In this document: one piece after another, positions 57,907-64,000 of the stretch
Numbering within the stretch: the stretch's first letter is position 1
Layout: every line of letters starts with the position of its first letter
The notes under the pieces: generated by a model
Seen by the model: only the letters and a program-made list of their open reading frames with translations
Database searches by the model: none
What the model was told of the DNA's origin: nothing
Position numbers and translations under genes: made by a program
Source of the DNA: JAPORK01 sp026710285
GTDB taxonomy: Bacteria; Pseudomonadota; Gammaproteobacteria; Pseudomonadales; Endozoicomonadaceae
DNA: 64,000 nt
Direction: 5' to 3'
NCBI GenBank assembly: GCA_965201045.1
Contig: OZ241746.1
Coordinates: 2,604,001-2,668,000 of the forward strand

Positions 57907-58090
57907 TCGGAAACCGGCTCCAAACCACCTTAAGCGGAGTATGTTAAGAGCATGGGTCGTGAGCGTTAAGGAAAAGTCAACTCATGAAGTTGGCAGGTGT
58001 GATACAAAGAGGCGAGTAAAACCGAACCTGTGTTGACGCGTCGTAAGGGCGAGTGACATAACATGCAATATTTCAGCAGTTACCAGGCAA
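57907..58090 (+). other. GC-richer non-coding segment, probable intron remnant
   Basis: TCGGAAACCGGCTCC through GCGTCGTAAGGGCGAGTG is GC-richer than its neighbours, non-coding, and continues the sequence interrupted by the IS4 element. It resembles structured group II intron RNA, but no domain could be assigned. The C-terminal part of the IS256 gene does not follow it. Confidence 0.4.
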
Positions 58091-58699
58091 TTACCAAAAC
58101 CAACCGGAAGAGACGGAATGTAAACGGCATTGCTTTAATTGCTGTTTGTAATTTAAAGCATTTTGTTCAACTTTTTTAGCAACATTCATCAGCCATTGTT
58201 TCTTTTTCCACGTTCCGCGACGATATCCTCCCCAGCCTTCATGATAATTAAGGTAAAGTAAATCTGCTTTTAAGACAGAGACCTTATTAATCTTGTGTGT
58301 TTTATGCAGATACCAGCCAATAAAATCTATCGCATCACCAAAATCACTACGGGAGGGAAACCATGATTTAGCGGCTTGTTTTTTATAGTCATTCCAGGCA
58401 GGGTCTTGAGCCTGTGCATAACCGTAGGCCGAAGAACTGCGTGGCAGAGGAATAAATAAAAACCATGATCGTTTTGGCTGTGCATGCGCTACAAAATGAG
58501 ATTCCTGCTTCATAATAGCCATTAATATATGCACCGGTATATTCCAGCGTTTACTTGCTGTCTGTGCATGTTTATACCAACTCAGTCTGCTTTTAAAAAT
58601 ATGACAAAGATTGTGTGGATTAGCAGGTGGTGGTAAAGTGACACATCCAACCAAAAAAAGGCAGATGTAAATTATTGAAAAGCATGTTATTTTTTTCAA
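58091..58699 (-). CDS. Lytic-transglycosylase (SLT)-like lipoprotein
   Basis: 202 residues. The lipoprotein signal ends in the lipobox LVGC (Cys19), predicting an outer-membrane anchor. The SLT-like domain has WNIPVHILMAIMKQESHF (catalytic Glu in KQESH, about residue 68), AYGYAQAQDPAWNDYKK (the GxxQ part) and LLYLNYHEGWGGYRRGTW (the YNAG/HEGWGG part). Such enzymes cleave peptidoglycan with formation of anhydromuramic acid, in cell-wall turnover or around envelope machines. Its size fits small stand-alone SLT lipoproteins. It lies directly beside the mobile-element stack. Confidence 0.85.
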   Translation of the reverse strand: MKKITCFSIIYICLFLVGCVTLPPPANPHNLCHIFKSRLSWYKHAQTASKRWNIPVHILMAIMKQESHFVAHAQPKRSWFLFIPLPRSSSAYGYAQAQDPAWNDYKKQAAKSWFPSRSDFGDAIDFIGWYLHKTHKINKVSVLKADLLYLNYHEGWGGYRRGTWKKKQWLMNVAKKVEQNALNYKQQLKQCRLHSVSSGWFW

Positions 58700-58826
58700 A
58701 CAGTGCCCCCATTATTTTTAACAGATTACTTTTATTGATATATTTTAGTTCTGTTTTAATACGGCATAGAAAAAAATAGTTTATTTTTTTGTTTTATATC
58801 AGCCGCTGCAAAAAAAACTTAACCTT

Positions 58827-59825
58827 TCAGACTCGGGTAAAATCGAAAGCCATAATATCTTTTATGCTTGTTTCTCCTGTAAGCAACATATGTAGTCTGT
58901 CTATGCCCAGTGCAACGCCTGCACAGTCCGGAAGACCATGATGTAATGCAGCAACCAGTTTTTTATCATAAGGATATACTGGAAGATGCATTGCTTTTCG
59001 TTGTTGCTGATCCTGTAAAAAACGCTGTTGTTGCTCGCTTGCTGTGGTTAGTTCATGATAACCATTGACCAGCTCAATGCCATTGACAAATAATTCAAAA
59101 CGTGCTGCAACTTGCTGACCCTGATCATCTGTTTTAAGTCGGGCAAGTGCTGCCATACCAGCAGGGTAATCATAAACAAATACACCAGATAATGTATCAT
59201 TTTCACCCTTTGCATGTAAGGCAGGTTCAATTTTATGGGTAAATAACAGATCAAGTAAATCATTATCAGCAAGATCTTTCAAGTTTTCATCAACAAATGT
59301 TTTAACCAGTTCGGTCAGAACATCTGTAGTAACAGTATGAGGATTAATACCAAAATGTTGTTGAAACAAGGTTTGATAACTTACTCTTTGCAATTCTTTG
59401 TAGTTATCACAAACCATGGTTAATAACCGGCTAATGTCATCCATCAGTTGCTGATCATCCAGGTTGCAACGGTACCATTCCAGCATGGTAAATTCGGGGT
59501 TATGATAGCGACCATACTCTCCATTTCTAAACACAGGTCCAAGATAATAGATATCACCACTACCTGCTGCCAGCAAGCGTTTCATTGCAAACTCTGGTGA
59601 AGTGTGCAAATACATTTTTTTTGCAGATGTTCCGCCAGAGGTAAACTCAGTACAAAAACTCTCTATATGCAGATCAACGGTAGCAGCTGATGATAATATC
59701 GGTACCTCTGTTTCCATAACCTGCTGTGTAAAAAAGTATTCTCTTATATTGTGTAACAACAACGCTCGTCTTTGGAGTTGCTGAACAGAAGCAGAAGGCT
59801 GCCAGTGGGTATGATGAGCAGACAT
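58827..59825 (-). CDS. epmA: EF-P-lysine ligase EpmA (PoxA/GenX)
   Basis: 332 residues, the typical length (E. coli 325). A lysyl-tRNA-synthetase-like catalytic domain without the anticodon-binding domain. Class II motif 2 is YYLGPVFRNGEYGRYHNPEF and motif 3 GVALGIDRLHMLL. HTSPEFAMKRLLAAG is the family start of the core. EpmA attaches beta-lysine to elongation factor P to relieve ribosome stalling at polyproline; its partner EpmB is not in the window. The family member appears complete. The ribosome site is weak. Confidence 0.94.
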   Translation of the reverse strand: MSAHHTHWQPSASVQQLQRRALLLHNIREYFFTQQVMETEVPILSSAATVDLHIESFCTEFTSGGTSAKKMYLHTSPEFAMKRLLAAGSGDIYYLGPVFRNGEYGRYHNPEFTMLEWYRCNLDDQQLMDDISRLLTMVCDNYKELQRVSYQTLFQQHFGINPHTVTTDVLTELVKTFVDENLKDLADNDLLDLLFTHKIEPALHAKGENDTLSGVFVYDYPAGMAALARLKTDDQGQQVAARFELFVNGIELVNGYHELTTASEQQQRFLQDQQQRKAMHLPVYPYDKKLVAALHHGLPDCAGVALGIDRLHMLLTGETSIKDIMAFDFTRV

Positions 59826-59863
59826 AAAATCAGGCTATTTATTTTATTAATGGGTATTGTGTA

Positions 59864-60181
59864 TTATTTATTTATAGTATATCTGATTAAGTTAGACAGG
59901 CGCGGGTTAGGTTTTTTTGCCTTCTTGTAAAGGAGGGCTACTTTTCCTATTACCTGTACCAGTTCAGCGGCTGTTTTTTCACATAATTCAACCATCAGCG
60001 CCTGACGCTGCTCTCTGTCACCAACAGCAAACCGGACTTTAATCAGCTCATGGTCCCCTAATGCTCTTAATGTTTCAGCCAAAACATTTTCTGTTAACCC
60101 TTTCCCGGCAATAGTCACCACTGGATTTAATGCATGCCCTGCTGAGCGACAGAGATGTTTTTTTTCTGCACTTAAAGCCAT
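59864..60181 (-). CDS. yhbY: YhbY, CRM-domain ribosome-associated RNA-binding protein
   Basis: 105 residues, a single CRM domain: LCRSAGHALNPVVTIAGKGL (GxxG-type loop), VLAETLRALGDHELIKVRF and VQVIGKVALLYKKAK. It binds pre-50S rRNA and aids large-subunit assembly. E. coli YhbY is 97 residues. It is divergent from orn across about 165 bases. In many gammaproteobacteria yhbY is divergent from rlmE; that neighbour is absent here. Confidence 0.93.
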   Translation of the reverse strand: MALSAEKKHLCRSAGHALNPVVTIAGKGLTENVLAETLRALGDHELIKVRFAVGDREQRQALMVELCEKTAAELVQVIGKVALLYKKAKKPNPRLSNLIRYTINK

Positions 60182-60346
60182 AACCTGTTATTTCACCTGC
60201 ACTATTAAATAAAAAGGATTTTACGTGTTTATTTACATTTATACAAGTATCCTGTTATGTAATAGCATGCTAAATTTTGCATTTTGCAAACTATAATTTG
60301 CACTACTAAAACGGTAAACTAATTGAACAAGGAGTATTGTATTGTG

Positions 60347-60886
60347 ATGTCTGAACAATCTTTAATATGGCTCGATTTGGAAATGACAGGGCTTGACCCG
60401 GGAACTGACCGGATTTTAGAAATAGCGACTATTGTTACAGACCATGAGCTTAATATTTTAGCTGAAGGTCCTGTTCTGGCGGTATGGCAGCCACAATCTG
60501 TGCTTGATCAAATGAATGAATGGTGTGTAAAAACCCACGCTGATAACGGTTTAACTGAGCGGGTTCAAAAAAGCAAAATTTCTGAAAAAGAAGCCGAACA
60601 ACAAACACTTACTTTTCTTAAAAAATATTTACCCCCGCAAAAATCGCCTATGTGTGGCAATACCATAGGGCAGGACCGACGATTTTTATTTAATTATATG
60701 CGAGAATTGCACGACTTTTTTCACTATCGCAATATTGATGTCAGTACACTAAAGGAACTTGCCATTCGCTGGAAGCCTTCTGTTATTGAAGGCTTGAAAA
60801 AAGAGGGCTCACATAAAGCGCTGGATGATGTACGTGAATCCATAGAGGAGATGCGTCACTATCGCAAACATCTGTTTATGTTTTAG
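60347..60886 (+). CDS. orn: Oligoribonuclease
   Basis: 179 residues from the ATG at 60347 (E. coli Orn 181). DEDDh exonuclease that degrades 2-5-nt RNAs and pGpG: IWLDLEMTGLDPGTDRILEI (first Asp/Glu), GNTIGQDRRFLFNYM (Asp), DVSTLKEL and HKALDDVRESIEEMRHY (His and Asp). Just upstream of the ATG is GTG 60344; AAGGAG sits 9 bases from the GTG and 12 from the ATG, so either may be used. A TTG further up (60323) gives a longer frame but overlaps the ribosome site. Confidence 0.96.
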   Translation: MSEQSLIWLDLEMTGLDPGTDRILEIATIVTDHELNILAEGPVLAVWQPQSVLDQMNEWCVKTHADNGLTERVQKSKISEKEAEQQTLTFLKKYLPPQKSPMCGNTIGQDRRFLFNYMRELHDFFHYRNIDVSTLKELAIRWKPSVIEGLKKEGSHKALDDVRESIEEMRHYRKHLFMF

Positions 60887-61210
60887 GATTTGTTGATGTT
60901 TTATCATTTGACTCAGTGAAGCATAAAGATATCGGTGTTGCAGCCGCTTGAAATACAACAAGTATTTCTGCACAGCTGCGCCTTGATCTGGTCATTTTTT
61001 GTGAAAGCTGAGCAATATAAAACATCAGCAGACCCCGGAGTCTCTTCACGATTTTTGACAGAAGGTGAGCATAGTGAAAAATAACACTTCTCTTTGTTTT
61101 TAGTGCGTATTGTGGTGACGTCATAAAACCTGAAAACAATCGACATTTGTAATCTATGAAAAGATTATGAAAACAGTCTCTTTGCTGCACTACATTGCTG
61201 TAATCAGGGA
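60887..61210. other. Gap with possible IS debris
   Basis: A 104-codon minus-strand frame (60876-61190; LFSGFMTSPQYALKTKRSVI, then HYAHLLSKIVKRLRGLL) has the look of a transposase C-terminal remnant. I cannot name a family, and it overlaps the orn 3' end, so it is not called as a gene. Confidence 0.35.
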
Positions 61211-61471
61211 TTATTTTTCTTCAGAATCCCCGGTGAGTCGCTCATACTTTATTTTTAGAGCTACCTCGTCTTCTTTAAAACGGGGATCCGGAATAATACA
61301 TGCAACAGGACAAACAATTTGACACTGTGGCTCATTAAAATGCCCAACGCATTCTGTACATAATGCAGGATCAATTTCGTAAATTTCTTCTCCCTGAAAA
61401 ATAGCCTCGTTGGGGCATTCAGGTTCACACACATCGCAATTAATGCATTCATCAGTAATTTTTAATGCCAA
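61211..61471 (-). CDS. yfhL: 2[4Fe-4S] ferredoxin, YfhL/Alvin type
   Basis: 86 residues. The first cluster motif is Cys-x2-Cys-x2-Cys-x3-Cys (CINCDVCEPECPNEA). The second has the Alvin-type insertion, Cys-x2-Cys-x8-Cys-x3-Cys (CTECVGHFNEPQCQIVCPV). The C-terminal extension (KYERLTGD) is typical. Electron carrier in the cytosol. It lies downstream of coaD on the same strand, the arrangement common in Pseudomonas-like genomes. Confidence 0.95.
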   Translation of the reverse strand: MALKITDECINCDVCEPECPNEAIFQGEEIYEIDPALCTECVGHFNEPQCQIVCPVACIIPDPRFKEDEVALKIKYERLTGDSEEK

Positions 61472-61590
61472 AATAACACCTCTGTTACTGTTTATCGATA
61501 TTTTTAACCTGTGAAAAGATGATGAACTGATGCTTAATCAGTCCACCTTTTGATTACAGTACCAACCGGAAAAACGGTATATTTTATTTT

Positions 61591-62082
61591 TTATCTGTGT
61601 TCAGTATGCTTTAATTTATCTTTAATTACCTGTTCTACACAGGGAGAAACAAATCGTGAAATATCACCACCGAGTATGGCAATTTCTCTGACCAGAGAAG
61701 AAGAAATATAGGAAAATTGTTCAGCTGGTGTCATGAACAGACTTTCAATGTCAGGCGCTAACTGACGATTCATATTAGCCAGTTGAAATTCATATTCGAA
61801 ATCAGATACCGCCCGCAACCCTCGCAGAATAACATTTGCACCCGACTCCCTGACAAAATCGACCAATAAACTGTCAAATCCTGTCACCTCAACATTATCA
61901 ATAAAATGTGTAGCTTCTTTCACCAATGCAATACGATCATCGGGTTTAAATACAGGTTTTTTTCCGGGATTGGTTGCAATACCTACAATAACCCGATCAA
62001 AAAGCTTAGCTGCCCGTATAATAAGATCACAATGCCCCAGCGTGACAGGATCAAAAGTGCCTGGATAAACAATAGTGGTCAT
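61591..62082 (-). CDS. coaD: Phosphopantetheine adenylyltransferase
   Basis: 163 residues from the ATG at 62082 (MTTIVYPGTFDPVTLGHCDL); a TTG three codons earlier lies too close to the AGAGA ribosome site. It makes dephospho-CoA from phosphopantetheine and ATP. The nucleotidyltransferase TLGH motif, RGLRAVSDFEYEFQLANMNR and ISSSLVREIAILGGDISRFV are intact. E. coli CoaD is 159 residues. Confidence 0.96.
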   Translation of the reverse strand: MTTIVYPGTFDPVTLGHCDLIIRAAKLFDRVIVGIATNPGKKPVFKPDDRIALVKEATHFIDNVEVTGFDSLLVDFVRESGANVILRGLRAVSDFEYEFQLANMNRQLAPDIESLFMTPAEQFSYISSSLVREIAILGGDISRFVSPCVEQVIKDKLKHTEHR

Positions 62083-62321
62083 TAAAAACAATCTCTTTAG
62101 AAAAATTATTATTAAACAAAAATGCGCATTTTCAATACTGTGGACAGTTTTTGAAAATTCGCAGATTATAAGTTTCCAGTTTGCACAGTAAAAAACAAAT
62201 CATTTTTAAATGAATATTCTGTAACAATTTTAAAACCATTAATTGTAATTTTATCATTTCAGATCAGTTAATCACTATGGTTAATATGCAAAAAAATGAT
62301 CAGGTATATTAAAGCACATCA

Positions 62322-62349
62322 CCGGTACTTTAGTTAGCAAAAGTACCGG
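62322..62349 (-). terminator. Hairpin downstream of the SutA-like gene
   Basis: CCGGTACTTT and AAAGTACCGG form a perfect 10-bp stem with an 8-base loop, about 20 bases after the stop codon. The trailing T-run is weak on this strand. Confidence 0.6.
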
Positions 62350-62369
62350 CATTAAAAAAGTAAGGGGGG

Positions 62370-62615
62370 TTAAATAGGACGGTTACCATAGGTGCTTTGT
62401 GGATTATTGACAGATTCTGCGGTTGTATTATTATCAATACGAGTAATCTCTCCACCACTACTAATAAATGCTTCTATCTGAGTTTCCAGCATATCTCTAA
62501 GCTTTTTTCTTGACTCTACAGTTCTTTCTTCTGCAAGCTCACTTTTACTTCCAATATAGTTAATATCAACTCCGGCAAACTCAGATTGTGTTTTTTTTTG
62601 TGTTTTCCGTGTCAT
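62370..62615 (-). CDS. sutA: SutA-like RNA-polymerase-associated regulator
   Basis: 81 residues from the ATG at 62615, chosen because AGAGGA lies about 6 bases upstream; the longer frame to 62678 has no ribosome site. The C-terminal half (TQIEAFISSGGEITRIDNNT and STYGNRPI) matches the conserved helix-turn and the YGxRPI end of SutA of Pseudomonas. SutA binds the beta subunit of RNA polymerase and helps transcription, especially of rRNA, in slow growth. The acidic N-terminal tail of SutA is short and basic here (TRKTQKKTQ). Identification rests on the C-terminal match. Confidence 0.75.
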   Translation of the reverse strand: MTRKTQKKTQSEFAGVDINYIGSKSELAEERTVESRKKLRDMLETQIEAFISSGGEITRIDNNTTAESVNNPQSTYGNRPI

Positions 62616-62896
62616 GTTGTCCTCTTTTTTCTTTATTATCAAATGAGAATTACCTCCCAGGATAATCCTGGCAGACATTTGTTTACCCTATATCAACTGA
62701 CGTTTCCTGTTAAACGACTCAAAATATCTGAATCCAGCAAAAATCAGCAGTATTGGCTTTATATACATTACAAACTTTATTGCAAAATGGTTTATCCTGT
62801 GTTTTAAAGGTAAATATTTCAATTTAAATGCTGAATATATCCACATAAAAACAGTATTCTCTTATGCTAATGATGCTATTGTTGTTAACGACTTTA

Positions 62897-63193
62897 TCAA
62901 TTCTGTAATCGCTTCCATTGGTTTATAACGAGACTCCATGCTCCAATTTTTTGTAATGTTTTTATTGTGTAAAAGAGCTGAAAAATCAACCTGTTTCTGA
63001 TCTGCTCTGCTTTTTTGAAGATAAGTTTAATCAGTGCTTGCTGATCTTTACAGATGTACTTTCTGGCAGTGAGTCTGTTAATGTTTTTACAGAAAAAATC
63101 ATTTGATAACTTAAGAAACACTATAATTATGACATTTCTAACTGAACTAATGCAATCAGCGCTATATAAATCAAGGTGTTTTTGTTTATTCAT
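62897..63193 (-). pseudogene. Decayed N-terminal part of an IS701/IS4-like transposase
   Basis: The opening MNKQKHLDLYSADCISS and LTARKYICKDQQALIK match MNKQLLDLYSDYLISS and FLAERKYTSKDLWKE of the transposase at 3706, with strong divergence between. The rest of the frame (after about residue 70) no longer matches and the DDE parts are missing. In another frame nearby, FSALLHNKNITKNWSMESRY is coherent but unassigned. Confidence 0.6.
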
Positions 63194-63649
63194 ATTATTT
63201 TTATTATATAAAATAATTCCCTGTGTTTAACATCAGTTATAAGCTTGATAGCTCCATTTAACTTTAGAGACCGAATTTTATTTTCATTTAGCACCTTTAA
63301 TAACAAAAGTCTCTGCAAAAGTAAATCCGTCATCTTCAAGTTAAATGGGTATAATAAAGAAATAAGTTATTAATAATAAAAAAGCAATAATTTTTTACTC
63401 TGTCCAGAATATAAGCCAATATTATTTTAACAAAAACTTGCTGTTCCGGCATGAATCTCCAGAAAATATAATGGGATGCAGGATTAACACTCTCCCCTCC
63501 CTAAAGCTATCTCTTAGTCGCATTTTTTGAGCTCTAATTCTTATCCTGAAAGTTTTATCCGATATTTCCGCGATCTTACTCATTGATTATTTAAATATAA
63601 AATAGTTATGATAATCATGTATTTGAAAACTATTAAATCAGGATTCAGG
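63194..63649. other. Gap before the IS1634-type gene: no gene, one dispersed repeat
   Basis: 63490-63562 is a reverse-strand copy of the dispersed repeat (CTATCTCTTAGTCGCATTTT, then CTTATCCTGAAAGTTT). The remainder is AT-rich and shows nothing I can support. The left end of the transposase element must lie here but was not located. Confidence 0.5.
63490..63562 (-). repeat. Dispersed repeat copy, reverse strand
   Basis: Its reverse complement gives CAGGATAAGAATTAGAGCTC, then AAAAAATGCGACTAAGAGAT and AGGGAGGGGAG, which follows the copy at 47676-47736 closely. The hairpin arms are absent. Confidence 0.7.
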
Positions 63650-64000
63650 ATGGCAACATTAGAAATTGCTGAAGATAACACGACAACAGAAGTCATGGAC
63701 CATCATGGATTGGTAGCAGCTGCCTGTCGAGACCTGGATATTACAAAAAGAATTAACCAGTGCATTGGTAGCAATGATCCAAGACGTGTTATTCAACCCG
63801 GCGTTGCAGTAATGGCAATGATTATCAACGGACTGGGCTTTACCAACCGCCGTTTATATTTGACTCCGCAATTTTTTCAGAGCAAAGCAATTGGGCAGTT
63901 ATTTGAAGAAAACATTGTAGCTGAACAGCTGGATGACCATACTCTCGGGAAAACGCTTGATGAAATTTATGCATATGGTACCAGCCGTTTATATTCAGAG
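63650..64000 (+). CDS. IS1634-type transposase (DUF4277 N terminus), cut by window end
   Basis: 117 codons are visible and open at base 64000. The order MDHHGLVAAACRDLDITKRI, then VIQPGVAVMAMIINGLGF, RRLYLTPQFFQSKAIGQLF and EQLDDHTLGKTLDEIYAYG is that of the N-terminal DUF4277 domain of IS1634-family transposases. The ATG at 63650 has AGGA about 6 bases upstream; an in-frame ATG at 63617 is possible. DDE residues lie beyond the window. Confidence 0.85.
   Translation, partial: MATLEIAEDNTTTEVMDHHGLVAAACRDLDITKRINQCIGSNDPRRVIQPGVAVMAMIINGLGFTNRRLYLTPQFFQSKAIGQLFEENIVAEQLDDHTLGKTLDEIYAYGTSRLYSE

Noticed and set aside
60876..61190. 104-codon minus-strand frame between orn and yfhL
   Set aside because: It overlaps orn and lacks a ribosome site; at most a transposase remnant of unknown family.
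1..64000. tRNA or rRNA genes
   Set aside because: I scanned by eye for T-loop and acceptor patterns and saw no convincing tRNA or rRNA; a covariance-model scan would be decisive.

Overview
The window comes from an AT-rich, host-associated gammaproteobacterium. The housekeeping genes all have their closest known relatives in the Pseudomonadales/Oceanospirillales type of gammaproteobacteria: pmbA, hemW, trpE-trpG-trpD-trpC, mutL, glpQ, epmA, yhbY, orn, the YfhL-type ferredoxin next to coaD, and a SutA-like RNA-polymerase-binding protein. An Endozoicomonas-like symbiont or intracellular parasite would fit, but the genus is a guess. The accessory content points to close contact with a eukaryotic host: ankyrin-repeat proteins, a eukaryotic-like protein kinase with a basic nuclear-localisation-like patch, a C2H2-zinc-finger-like protein, Asp-box beta-propellers, two very large secreted RHS/YD-repeat proteins, and heavy mobile-element load with many decayed genes.

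Layout. 1-4.8 kb is mobile DNA: a group II intron with its maturase sits inside an IS256-type transposase, followed by a secreted beta-propeller protein and a frameshifted IS with 17-bp perfect ends. 4.8-10.3 kb is a tandem amplification of an ankyrin gene, three almost identical copies of about 1,645 bp. 10.6-15 kb holds a SPOR-domain protein divergent from pmbA. 15-27 kb is a secreted/effector cluster: an unknown protein, RHS protein 1, a duplicated Cys-rich protein and a large ankyrin protein. 27-33 kb is core metabolism (hemW, trpEGDC). 33-43 kb is a second accessory stretch: IS200/IS605 end, MITE-like element, Asp-box protein, C2H2 protein and RHS protein 2. 43-51 kb holds mutL, a secreted Glu/Gln-rich protein, glpQ and the kinase. 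51-58 kb holds a membrane protein with a Gly-Pro-Ser repeat tail, its pseudogene twin, and a nested stack: an IS256 fragment, then group II intron remains, then an intact IS50-like IS4 element with a 9-bp target duplication. 58-62.6 kb is core again. The end is IS debris and the start of an IS1634-type transposase.

The most interesting system is the RHS pair. Both proteins carry an export signal, a YD-repeat shell and the DPxG core-end motif. Their last 149 residues differ in sequence but keep a Cys, a His and an Asn in nearly identical spacing (Cys-His 92 and 88 residues, His-Asn 20 in both), as expected of papain-like (YopT/C58-like) cysteine proteases. No convincing immunity gene follows either one, which favours a host target over bacterial competition. 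The 3' end of the first RHS gene is also recognisable, broken, directly after the neighbouring 670-residue gene, so the tip appears to be a mobile module. A dispersed repeat family built around GAGCTTGTCGAAG inverted pairs is scattered through the intergenic gaps.
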